From Diphasiastrum complanatum (Eukaryota; Streptophyta; Lycopodiopsida; Lycopodiales; Lycopodiaceae): a stretch of 64,000 nt of DNA. Within the stretch, counting starts at the first letter, position 1, and every line of letters starts with the position of its first letter. The translations under genes were made by a program, and so were the position numbers. Of the stretch, positions 1-9,827 are shown in pieces. Location of the stretch: positions 43,594,604 through 43,658,603 of the forward strand of contig CM055103.1 of assembly GCA_029204225.1 (NCBI GenBank), in the 5' to 3' direction. The notes under the pieces are model-generated. The model did no database searches, was not told the origin of the DNA, and worked only from the letters and a program-made list of their open reading frames with translations.

Positions 1-1544
1 AAAGGTGTTTCGACTGCTTAGAAAGCATAAGCTCTATGCTAAAACAATCCAAGTGTGAATTCTTCGTTGAAGAAGTAGCATATTTGGGTCACATTATCTT
101 TCAGATGGGATTAAGATGGACCCAAATAAGGTCAAAGCCATACTCAGTTGGCTGAGACCTTAGAATATTTTGGAACTTCAGATCTTTCTTGGTCTGGCGG
201 GATATTACAGACGATTTGTCAAGAAATATGCTCAGATAGCAGTTCCTATGACAAATCTCCTTAAGGGGAAGGGAAAGTAGTTCATTTGGGAGTCCGCACA
301 GCAGGAGAGCTTTGATGCTCTCAAACGAGCCTTAGCTACAGCACCAGTTTTAATAGTCGTCGACCCCAATCAGCCATTTGTGGTCGAAACAGATGCTAGC
401 GACTTTGCAGTAGGTGCTGTGCTAACTCAGGGTGGACGACCAGTTGCGTTCGAGAGCAAAAAACTCGAGCCAGCTCAGACTAGGTACAGTGCCTATGAAA
501 AGGAACTCTTTTCTATAGTCCATGCCCTTAAGACTTGGAGGCATTATTTGTATGGTGCCAACTTTGAGGTCCTGACAGACCATGAGAGTCTCAGATACCT
601 TTGCAATCAACCTGAACGTAGAGGTCGGAAAGCTCGTTAGGCAGAGTTGATGCAAGAGTTTGACATGTCTATCAGATATAGACGTGGAAAATTCAATACA
701 GTAGCAAATGCCCTTAGCAGAATGCCTATGATAAACGAGCTGAGTTTTACTCAGATTCATAATGAGTTACTCGAGTCCTTGAGAAGGAAATGCCAGCATG
801 ATGCATTCTTCTCTATCTGGAACTCAGTCTAGAACAGACAGTTACAGACTCCAGAACCAGTTCCCGGGGCTGGTGCCAGTTCATCTAAGAATACGGCAGT
901 TTCCGTTGAGGATGATGATGAGTCCGAGTATACGTCGTCAGATGGACAATAAGTTTACTGGAAATTTTTGGAGGGCAGTATTCCATCATCTCCATACTAA
1001 ACTTAATATGAGTACCACCGACCATCCACAGACGGACGGTCAAATAGAAAGGGTAAATCAAGTGCTGGAGGATATGCCTCGTGCATACGTCAGCAAGAAG
1101 CAGACTAATTGGGAGGAGTATCTCTCGATATTAGAGTTTGCTTACAACAGTACCAAACATTCGGCTACGGGATACAGCCCATTTATGCTGATGTACGTTT
1201 TTCAGCCACGCTCACCCACAGTTGTAGGGTTTGAACAAGAAAAAGTTGAAGCAGCCGGAAACTTTTTAGAGGACCTAAACCAGATGATAGAACATGCTAA
1301 GCGTAGCATTAGGCAGTCGCAGGATCGAGCCAGGCATTATGCAGATCCACACAGACGGGATGTGCATTTTTCGACTGGTGAGAAAGTCTACTTGAGAGTC
1401 CTAGTTGACTCTAAAACCCTCAAATCGGGAGTGTGTGCTAAGTTGTCTCCAAGGTATTGTGGTCCCTTTACCATCAGTAGGAGACTAGGCGAGGTCACCT
1501 ATGAACTATAACTCCCACACAGTAGTAAGGTTTTTCCAGTCTGG
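1..1544 (+). pseudogene. Ty3/gypsy pol fragment (element G0)
   Basis: End of reverse transcriptase (about 1-240), RNase H (about 380-760, VETDASDFAVGAVL catalytic start) and the rear of integrase (about 940-1540, DHPQTDGQIERVN around the catalytic Glu). Compared with the fuller inverted copy at 3.9-9.8 kb, about 570 bp are missing near 938, removing the integrase zinc finger and its first two catalytic acids. In-frame stops lie near 279 and 638. The fragment starts before the window and stops abruptly at about 1544, just before the chromodomain would begin. Family: chromodomain LTR retrotransposon, by identity with G1. It is a dead copy. Confidence 0.9.
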
Positions 1545-1554
1545 CACAGAAACT

Positions 1555-1816
1555 GCCAGGGAAGAGAGGACGACCACGTAGGGCTCCAGGTACAGCTAGA
1601 GGTGCAGGATTACAGCCAGCTAGAGGAGGTGTTGTTGGTTTGGCTTGCTTGGGGGCTGATGCGGAGGCAAATTGGGATGATGCTAGTGAGGAGTCCTCCT
1701 CCTCGGACACACAGCCCATGCCAGTTCCAGACAGGCAGAGCTATCGGCTGCGAGAGTCAGCTCGGGGCCCTGACTTGTCTCCGGAGCATTCGTTTGAGTC
1801 AGAGCCAGAGCATTGA
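1555..1816 (+). pseudogene. hAT-type C-terminal tail fragment
   Basis: An open frame starts right after the gypsy break and runs to TGA at 1814-1816. It begins with a basic Gly/Arg/Pro stretch (KRGRPRRAPGTARG) and passes to an acidic Ser/Asp/Glu tail ending ESEPEH. This basic-then-acidic layout matches the ends of hAT1 (12.5-12.9 kb) and hAT3 (22.3-22.5 kb). No transposase core is present. The assignment rests on composition and layout, so another low-complexity tail is possible. Confidence 0.5.
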
Positions 1817-2333
1817 TTGTGGCTCTGTTATTTTAGTTTCAGTAGTTTGTCTCTAGCAGACGGTCTACCATTGTACTCAGATCATTTTTCACATCATATA
1901 CAGTATTTGGCGTACTTTTTTTGCTGCACATTGTGCGTATGTCACTCTGTACATGTGATGCTGTATTTACAATTTTATGTCAAATTCTATGTGCGTGTGT
2001 GAATCTTATTTTCAACTAATTTCGATTGAAGTGAATGATAGCTTCACATAAATGCACCTACATAATGAGCATAGCAATTACCCCTACACCCCAAACGGCA
2101 TTTCACAAACACATGTATTACATTTGCATTTAAAAAAATACAGAGATTGCATTTCACATGCGCGTTGTACAAAAAACAACTATGTATTCATTCTACCGTT
2201 GTATCAAGATAACATTACATATCCCGTCCTTTTCTTAAGCAGCTATCTAGTTATTTGCTGCACCCTAAACTACCAAAATTTACATAGCAACAGTCCGCCA
2301 CATACGGCTGGACCTTATCTATTCTAAACATGC
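1817..2333. other. Unassigned spacer
   Basis: AT-rich sequence with only short frames. I see no recognisable gene, terminal repeat or RNA. Confidence 0.6.
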
Positions 2334-2700
2334 CTATTGATCCTCCACTGACTCCTCGCCCTCGTCAGGTGCATTGTTCTGTCGCTCTCGCTCTGCCTCC
2401 TGATTAGCCCGACGTCTGGCCGCCCTTTCCCTGACCATGATGAGCTGCCACTGTGTGAAGTTCATTCGGATCTGCTCATCCAAATCCAGCTCGACAGCGG
2501 GGGCAGGGGCCACAGCGGGGGCGGGGATCTGCAGCTCTGGGTCTCTCCCGAGTCTGTCGCAACATCTCTGCAATGTCTGTCTCTTGCTTCCGATGTCTTT
2601 CGTTGTGCCTTCAGATATCTTCCTCGAGCTTCCTCCTGGCTTCTCCCTCGGGCTTCGGTGGTATGCGCTCTGCCATCTCGATCGACCTTCTCCTCACAGC
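2334..2700 (-). CDS. Unidentified Arg/Glu-rich ORF, possibly transposon-derived
   Basis: Reading leftward there is a short frame starting MAERIPPKPEGEARRKLEED near 2690 that breaks. It is followed by a second frame (2573-2334) with an Ala/Pro stretch, a likely coiled coil rich in Arg, Glu and Gln (about residues 30-65), and an acidic end. It resembles the charged tails of the hAT genes here in style but has no matching motif. I do not recognise it, and it may not be coding. Confidence 0.25.
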
Positions 2701-2849
2701 ACCCTGCTCCTCGAACACCCTCTCACAGCACCCTGGCTCTCAAACAGCCTCTCACAGCCTGTCACCGGCTCTCGCTTGCTCTCTCACTGTCTATCACTAG
2801 CTCTCTCATAGCCTCAAAAATGCCGATGACAATGGCATTCTGAGTGCTT

Positions 2850-3234
2850 ATTTATGCCCACAGCCTGATCGACCATGTGGATCCCCATCATCCCTCCATG
2901 TGCCTCTGTACCCTAAACCCATGTGATGCTCCCCCCCTGTGTTGCTCTCCCATTGGCCCCATGGTCTGCTCACCCATAGTGCCCATGTGTTGTTGCACCA
3001 GTCCCCTGCACCATGTACTGTACCCTCTTTTTTTACACCCAGAACCCCTTTTTTTTTTCCATTTTTTTGACCTGTTTTGGTAGGTAATAGGCAAAAGAAA
3101 ATATTTAAAATATTAAAAAAAAAAATATTAAAAATGGTACCGCCCTGGTATCGCGGATCCCAAGGCGGTACCGTACCAACAGTACCACTGATATGGTACC
3201 GGCGGTACCATACCAACGGTACCAAGGGAAACTA

Positions 3235-3236
<2 letters not shown>
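2850..3236. repeat. GGTACC-word block and left flank of an (AT)n tract
   Basis: From about 3136 to 3230 the sequence is built from repeats of the palindrome GGTACC and its parts, ending in AACTATG directly before an (AT)n run. Upstream (2850-3130) is unassigned sequence with C-rich and then A-rich stretches. The block looks like the end of one of the microsatellite-bounded units described at 3285-3685. Confidence 0.5.

Positions 3237-3284
<48 letters not shown>
3237..3284. repeat. (AT)n microsatellite
   Basis: About 24 uninterrupted AT units, preceded by AACTATG and followed by CATAG, so the tract sits inside a short palindrome. Confidence 0.98.
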
Positions 3285-3286
<2 letters not shown>

Positions 3287-3682
3287 TAGAACCCACGGTT
3301 CTTAAAACCGTGGGTCTTGGGAACTGTGGGGTGAACCGTGGTACGGTTCCTCTATTTAATTAATTAAGTAATTAATTACCAAATTCCCCCCAAAACCCTC
3401 CCAAGGCATTTTTGGTGCTCATTTCACAGATTTCAAAAATGGTCCTCAGATTTCACAGATTTTTGGCATTACACAGATTTCGCAGATTGAAATGATTTCA
3501 CAAATTTTTGGCATCACACAAATTTCACAGATTCGAATGATTTCACAGATTTTTTTGGCCTTTTTTTTGCATATTTTTGGGGGTGGGAAACTAAAAAAAA
3601 AAATTAATTAATTAGTTATACGGTTTACCACGGTTCTCCCTTAAATTTTCAGTGAACTATACGGTTCACTATACGGTTCGTG

Positions 3683-3685
<3 letters not shown>
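3285..3685. mobile_element. Short element bounded by (TA)n on both sides
   Basis: A 401-bp unit lies between two (TA)n tracts. Both ends carry the word ACGGTTC and its complement (3295-3345 and 3615-3683), followed inwards by TTAATTAATTA-type stretches, giving a loose inverted-repeat layout. The middle holds repeated TTTCACAGATTT-like phrases. It has no coding capacity. The layout recalls the Micron type of microsatellite-associated element described in rice; that comparison is from general knowledge and I see no sequence match. Confidence 0.45.

Positions 3686-3723
<38 letters not shown>
3686..3723. repeat. (AT)n microsatellite
   Basis: About 19 AT units, followed by CATAGTTGCAGCG. That flank is the reverse complement of the left flank of the third tract at 13607. 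Confidence 0.98.
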
Positions 3724-3725
<2 letters not shown>

Positions 3726-3800
3726 TAGTTGCAGCGAATCGCGATTCGCTAGCTTCGCGATTTGGGAATCGCGATTCGCTGCACAGAATCGCGAAAAAAA
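3724..3800. repeat. AATCGCGATT palindromic-word block
   Basis: Several copies of the palindrome GAATCGCGATTC and parts of it follow the (AT)n tract. The same word appears in inverted order at 13545-13600, next to the third (AT)n tract. Confidence 0.7.
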
Positions 3801-3884
3801 AAACCAGAAACTAACTTTCGGGCCTCCTCCTCGCGCACAGAACCGCGCCAGCAGTGGAGGAGGCAAATTTTTTTTTTGAGAGCT

Positions 3885-5160
3885 GTGGGCGTCCAATCTT
3901 CGCAAGTGAATAGTTGGCAGGCATCTACTCGGCGATACGGAGGTGGTGTCCACAGGCTGATCATTCCACTTAACCGGATATTCTCGGTATAGAGTATGAC
4001 GAGTCTGCGTCTCTCTACTATCAAGAATCTCCTCTGGTTCATGTGGAGGTTGTTGAGGATCCAATGGGAGAACTAGAACACTGTCCCCTACCAGATTGTC
4101 TGATTTGGTTAAGGCTTTTCGTAACTGACTTACATGAAAGACTGGAAAAACCTTACTACTGTGTGGGAGTTCTAGTTCATAGGTGACCTCGCCTAGTCTC
4201 CTACTGATGGTAAAGGGACCACAATACCTTGGAGACAACTTAGCACACACTCCTGATTTGAGGGTTTTAGAGTCAACTGGGACTCTCAAGTAGACTTTCT
4301 CACCAGTGGAAAACTGCACATCCCGTCTGTGTGGATCTGCATAATGCCTGGCTCGATCCTGGGACTGCCTAATGCTACGCTTAGCATGTTCTATCATCTG
4401 GTTTAGGTCCTCTAAAAAGTTTCTGGCTGCTTCAACTTTTTCTTGTTTAAACCCTACTAGCTGTGGGTGAGCGTGGCTGAAAACCGTACATCAGCATAAA
4501 TGGGCTTTATCCCGTAGCTGAATGTTTGGTACTGTTGTAAGCAAACTCTAATATCGAGAGATACTCCTCCCAATTAGTCTGCTTCTTGCTGACATATGCA
4601 CGAAGCATATCCTCCAGCACTTAATTTACTCTTTCTGTTTGACCGTCCGTTTGTGGATGGTCAGTGGTACTCATATTAAGTTTAGTATGGAGATGATGGA
4701 ATACTGCCCTCCAAAAATTTCTTGTAAACTTACTGTCCCGGTCGTTGACTATGCCGGAAGGTAGATCGTACAATTTAAATAGCCCGTCTACAAACAACCT
4801 CGCTAACTCTGGAGCTCTAACGGTTGTTTTGGTCGGAATGAAATGAGCCATGTTGGTCAGATGGTCAACTATGACCCATATAGCGTCATTACCCTTTTGG
4901 GTTTTAGGCAGGCCTACTATAAAATCCATGGAGATACTCTCCCATTTACCAGCTGGTATTTCTAAGGGATGCAACAACCTTCCTGCCTTTAAACGCTCTG
5001 CTTTATTTACTTGACATTTCTGGCAACTGGTTACATACTGGTGGACGTCCTTTTTCATACTTGGCCAGAAAAATTGCCTACGAAGAAGCTCATAGGTCTT
5101 CTGTATGCCTGGGTGTCCCACACTAGGATTGTCATGACATTCATATAGGACCTGCTACCT
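3885..5160 (-). pseudogene. Integrase and chromodomain-like end of gypsy G1
   Basis: The zinc-binding HHCC region is readable across a frame break (VGHPGIQKTYELL, then CQKCQ). The catalytic core shows Asp in SMDFIVGLP, Asp in VNDRDSKFT and Glu in TDGQTERVN. After a stop the frame resumes at 4397 and ends with a chromodomain-like segment (ILDSRETQTRHT then EYPVKWNDQP) near 4060-3980. Chromodomains of this group are thought to guide insertion to particular chromatin. Stops and frameshifts at about 5121, 4621 and 4397 leave it non-functional. Confidence 0.85.
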
Positions 5161-5502
5161 ATAATCTTCTGAATTGCGGACACATACTCTATCTCTATAG
5201 AGCAAGTACTCATCCTGAATGGAATATTGTTTCCATGTGAATCCTTGAGTCAACTGACCCTCAATCACTGGGGTTTGCTTGGGTAATACAGGCTCAGAAT
5301 CCTCAACGTCATCTGACGACGTATACTCGGACTCATCATCATCCTCAACGGAAGCTGCCGTATTCTTGGATGAACTGGCACCAGCCCCGGGAACTGGTTC
5401 TGGAGTCTGTAACTATCTGCTCTGGACTGAGTTCCAGATAGTAGAGAAGAATGCATCATGGTGGCATTTTCCTCTCAAGGATTGGAGTAACTCATTACGA
5501 AT

Positions 5503-7001
5503 CTAAGTAAAACTCAGCTCGTTTATCATAGGCATTCTGCTAAGGGCATCTGCTACTGTATTGAATTTTCCACGTCTATATCTGATAGACATGTCAAACT
5601 CTTGCATCAACTCAGCCCAACGAGCTTTCCGACCTCTAAGCTCAGGTTGATTGCAAAGGTATCTGAGGCTCTCACGGTCTGTCAGGACCTCAAAGTTGGC
5701 ACCATACAAATAATGCCTCCAAGTCTTAAGGGCATGGACTATAGAAAAGAGTTCCTTTTCATAGGCACTGTACCTAGTCTGAGTTGGCTCGAGTTTTTTA
5801 CTCTTGAACGCAACTGGTCGTCCACGCTGAGTTAGCACAGCACCTACTGCAAAGTCGCTAGCATCTGTTTCGACCACAAATGGCTGATTGGGGTTGACGA
5901 CTTTTAAAACTGGTGCTGTAGCTAAGGCTGTTTTGAGAGCATCAAAGCTCTCCTGCTATGCGGCCTCCCAAATGAACTCCTTTCCCTTCCCCTTAAGAAG
6001 ATTTGTCATAGGGACTGCTATCTGAGCATATTCCTTGACAAATCGTCTGTAATATCCCTACAGACCAAGAAAGATTTGAAGTAAATATTCTGAGGTCTCA
6101 GCCAACTGAGTATGGCTTTAACCTTATTTGGGTCCATCTTAATCCTATCTGAAGAGATAATGTGACCCAAATATGCTACTTCTTCAACGAAGAATTCACA
6201 CTTGGATTGTTTTGCATAGAGCTTATGCTTTCTGAGCAGTCGAAACACCTTTCTGAGGTGTTTTAGATGCTCCTTCCTCGTTTTGCTGTAAACGAGGATG
6301 TCATCTAAAAATACGACTACAAACTTACCCAAGTATGGTCTGAGGACACTGTTCATCAAGGTCATAAAGGTAGCTGGAGCATTTGTGAGCCCAAATGGCA
6401 TCACCTTAAACTCATAATGACCGTGACGAGTCCTAAAAGCTGTTTTCGAGACATCTTCCGATTTTATACGGACTTGATGATATCCCGATCTGAGGTCTAT
6501 TTTGCTGAAAAACGTAGCCCCGTTGAGTTGGTCAAACGACTCGTCTGCCCGAGGCATAGGGTATTTATTCTTAATTGTGACTTTATTGAGGGCTCTGTAA
6601 TCTACGCAAAGACGCATAGACCCCTCTTTCTTTTTCACCAATAGGACTGGTGAGGCCCATGGTGAACTACTGGTCTGAATTTGGCCTTTTCCAAGATAAT
6701 CTGTTAGCTGCCTAGTTATTTCTTCATCCTCTGTTCGGCTGACCCGATACGGAGGTTTAGAAACAGGTGCTGTACTTGGTACTAGGTTTATTACATGATC
6801 TACCTTTCTGCTGGGTGGTAAACCATGTGGCAAATCTTCAGGAAAAACATCTTTGAATTTAGACAATAAAGTTTCTAATTTATTGATTTTTTGCTGAATA
6901 GAACTGGAAATAGAAACTTCAGGAATAAACTGAAAGTCAGATAAGAATACCTGATGGTCTTCGTCTCTGATTAGCTGACAAAGTTTTGAACTGTAGACCA
7001 T
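5503..7001 (-). pseudogene. Reverse transcriptase and RNase H of gypsy G1
   Basis: The reverse transcriptase frame (7001-6018) is open and well kept: [32 protein letters not shown] and the catalytic [10 protein letters not shown] are all present. It breaks near 6060, and RNase H follows (5877-5503) starting VETDASDFAVGAVL. The LDD catalytic pair is intact, so decay has hit this element by frame breaks rather than by loss of catalytic residues. The same segment exists as shorter copies at 1-760 and 15950-16640. Confidence 0.92.
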
Positions 7002-7022
7002 AGGGCTGTTGGGAACATCATG

Positions 7023-7654
7023 CTACCCATGCAACTGGATCTCTCGGCCTTTATGCTGAAAGCTGAGGGTGTTCTCCTGATAGTTTCTGTGGAGGGAAGG
7101 TCCTAAACTGTAGAGCCAATCTCTCTCGAGAACAATGTCTGTTCGATCCAGGTGCATTATCTGAAAGTTTATTTCATCTTGGTACCCCTGAATACCGAGA
7201 TTTAACTTACTTACCATAGTTTCCCATATTTTTTTATCTTCACCCTTAGCTAATGAAACTATGTACCTATGCTGACTAGGTACTTCTGGTAGTTTAAGCT
7301 TTTTAACAAGGGTGTAGTTGATGAAATTATGGGTTGCCCCATCATCAACCATGACTCTTACTGACTGGTTACCAACTTTCCCATGCATACGTACTAGGTC
7401 ATGCGGCCCAAAGCTGAAGGGTCTCGCTAGCATTGCAGAGGTTAGCTGGCAACAGTGTTCATGGTCTTCATGATACACTTTGATCTCGGAAGCTGCCGAG
7501 TCACTGGGGAAACATAGAGTCTGAACAAGATGAACTTGTTTTTTATCTTTCTTATCTTTTTTAGTGAAAGGCCCCTTGGGACACTGTCTGACTGTGTGTC
7601 CCTTGCCCATACACACAAAGCACAAACGTTCTTGTTTGGCTTTCTGAAAATCAT
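7023..7654 (-). pseudogene. Zinc knuckle and aspartic protease of gypsy G1
   Basis: A CCHC zinc knuckle (CFVCMGKGHTVRQCP) opens the frame at 7625, followed by a retropepsin-like protease with VMVDDGATHNFI near 7350. Chromovirus proteases usually read DSGA at the catalytic Asp; here it reads DDGA, so the Asp stays but the Ser is replaced. A frameshift near 7650 separates this from gag. Confidence 0.8.
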
Positions 7655-7729
7655 CTGGTTTTAAGGGCTATATGAGTGAAGGGCGTTACTGAGGAGGTTC
7701 ACTTTTAAATTTATCTTCATTCTTTCTTT

Positions 7730-8563
7730 TTAAAAATTGAAAGTCTTTCGAGCTTGCTCAAGGGTAGTAGGCGAGTTTCTCTGGACCTCTACTTTATATT
7801 CATCTTTGAGGCCACGGACAAATCCCCTGATTTTCTGATAGTCATCCATATTTTTAATCTTTAAAATTGCTTCTCGATACTGCGAGATATATTGGATGAG
7901 GGACTTGTCCATTATTGTTCATTGCCAGGCTTCCTAGGCTCTATCAAGTTCATTCTCTGGTAGAAATTCTCTTAGGAAAGCTTCTTCAAAAGCTTTCCAT
8001 GACCGGGGAGTCTGCCCAGTCTCCTGGAGATTTAACCACCACTTATAGGCCATAGGCCGTAAGGAAAGACTGGCCTCAATAGCTTGCAAATGGTCAGGGG
8101 TCTGTTTAAGAGCATGAATGTTCTTCCATTTGCTGAGGAAGGTTTGTAGAATATCTGCATTTCTATCCTTCTCTTCCCCATTAAAAGTAGGAGGTTTTAA
8201 GTCTTTAAAAACACTGGGGTGAGACCGTAAAGTCTCACCCGAAACTGATGGAAGTGGAGAAGGGGATAACTGAGAAGTGGAGGGAAGGCTTCCTTTCGCA
8301 GAACTCAAAATCAAGCTTTTGAGTTTAGCGAATGAGTCGTCCACACTGGACTTGAAATTGGCTAATGCCAACTTTAGTTCATCCACTTCTGTTACCAACT
8401 AGAGAAACTGCTCCTTGGTAACCAGTTCGTCGAGTTCTTCGGCGAACTGTTCCTGTTCTTCCACTTCCATTGGTTCCTTCCCTTTTCTGTAAGTCAAGGC
8501 TTCTGTTTCAAGTTCGTCGAATTCTCTCTCCGGGGGTTGATCAGGTCCCTGAGGAGTGGTCAT
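7730..8563 (-). pseudogene. gag of gypsy G1
   Basis: The likely start is the ATG at 8563-8561 (MTTPQGPDQPP). The frame meets a stop near 8400, then continues (8398-7934) with a proline/serine linker and the usual retrotransposon gag segment (WLNLQETGQTPRSWKAFEEA; FLREFLPENELDRA). It breaks again and resumes at 7912-7730 (YISQYREAILKIKNMDDY). Gag forms the capsid-like particle. At least three lesions are visible. Confidence 0.8.
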
Positions 8564-9455
8564 CTTCGGAACTGAAAGAGAGCTACCTTAACCTCTGAAG
8601 GAAAAAAAAGTCTAAAAGACTAATTTACAACTGTACAAGGGAAAGGAAAGATGACTTAGCTGTTTCTGAGGACTGTACTTCCAAAGAAAGAATGAAGAGG
8701 AATCCTTTCAGCTCTTTTCCCTAAGATTTCAGACCTGCTGTCCCGGAAAATGCCAGTTTGAAGCTTCAAAACGGTGCCAAATTTCCCGGTTCTGTGAGGA
8801 TAGTAACTCGCTGGTCTGATTGCAACCCAACTGGCTCATTTACTTCTGATTTGAGACCCAAAAAGTATTTCAATTTCTGATTTTGGTGTCTCCTACCCTC
8901 GCTGGCTGGACAGCCACCTGTCTGGCCCAATTTTCTAAAATTGAAGGCCCAAAACTTGCTTGAAACTCTGATCTGACTTCAAGTAGTAGGTCACTGGTCT
9001 GTGGCAATCTAGTTTGATGTTCAAACTACTGAAAAATCCTGAAAAACAGTGATGAAAAACTAATTTTTCATCTCCCTGTCCAGCGTTGGCCCTGCTAAGA
9101 AAAAGTGTTTGAAATCCCTTCAAATTTTCTTAGATTTCTTTGAAATTTCAGAGGTAGATTTCTGATCCCTCAGCGATGGATCAGCATCACCCTTTCTCCT
9201 CAAAAAACCGCTATGATTCCTTGAATCTGATGGCCAAAAATCAGAGATGAAGACTAAATTCACAGCGCTGGACCTGCTCTAGAAATTTTAACTAATTTGT
9301 CTCTGACCAGCAAGTGAATCCACCAAGATTTCCTCAGTAGGAGACTGTTCCTACAGCGAGTCTCCTCCTCTATTTCTTTCTGAGAACTTGAAGAAGTTCT
9401 GAGCAATCTAGCTACTTTCTCCACTGCTGAAAACTGAGTTCCCTAGGATGGAGAT
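8564..9455 (-). other. Untranslated leader of gypsy G1
   Basis: Sequence between the primer site and gag. It has many short phrases and no long frame, consistent with an internal leader. Nothing else is recognisable. Confidence 0.5.
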
Positions 9456-9468
9456 GGCTCTGATACTA
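9456..9468 (-). promoter_or_regulatory. Primer-binding site of gypsy G1
   Basis: The minus strand reads TAGTATCAGAGCC one base inside the LTR edge, matching the initiator-Met tRNA primer TGGTATCAGAGCC except at one base. The G2 copy at 17266-17278 keeps the exact form. Confidence 0.85.
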
Positions 9469-9469
9469 G

Positions 9470-9827
9470 TGTAATAGATCCTAACACCACAGTAGGGCAA
9501 ACACTAACTGATCCACCCAACCTTGCCTACTCCCTGATATAGAGTAAGCCCCACCTAGCCCAGTGTGAGGACTGGTAGCATGCAACTGCCAAGTGTCGGC
9601 CACGTGTCACTGACGTGGCCGACTGCACGTCAGGACCCAACTGGGAGCCCTATCCTGCTGACAGGGTCCCTAGGCTGTGTTAGGCCCGCCATAACTATGG
9701 ACCGTGCTGGGACACACTACTCACACTGTCTTGCCCTGTTGGTCATGTACGCTGGACACGACCCTGACTGTGGTATCTGACCTATCTGTGTTCTCTAGGG
9801 TTCGGCACTGGTTACGAGCTCGTAACA
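9470..9827 (-). repeat. 5' LTR of gypsy G1 (358 bp)
   Basis: Bounded by TGTAAT at the left and CGTAACA at the right, so on the minus strand it starts TGTTACG, and the primer site lies one base inside its inner end. A second copy of the same length is at 17280-17637, with many point differences. Confidence 0.9.

Larger units (their letters stand above)
3876..9827 (-). mobile_element. Ty3/gypsy chromovirus G1, 3' LTR missing
   Basis: Read on the minus strand: 5' LTR (9827-9470), primer site, gag, zinc knuckle and protease, reverse transcriptase, RNase H, integrase and chromodomain-like tail, breaking off near 3876. The domain order is that of Ty3/gypsy. No second LTR or polypurine tract is visible at the left end, where an A/T homopolymer and the AATCGCGATT block take over. 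Every gene carries stops or frameshifts, so this is an inactive, 3'-truncated copy. Its right edge abuts hAT1 with no visible spacer. Confidence 0.9.

Noticed and set aside
3105-3296. Tyr/Ile-repeat frames over the (AT)n tracts
   Set aside because: Translations of (AT)n runs; no coding signal outside the repeat.
1-9827. Endogenous pararetrovirus
   Set aside because: LTRs, a tRNA primer site, integrase and a chromodomain-like end define a Ty3/gypsy retrotransposon. No movement or coat protein is seen.
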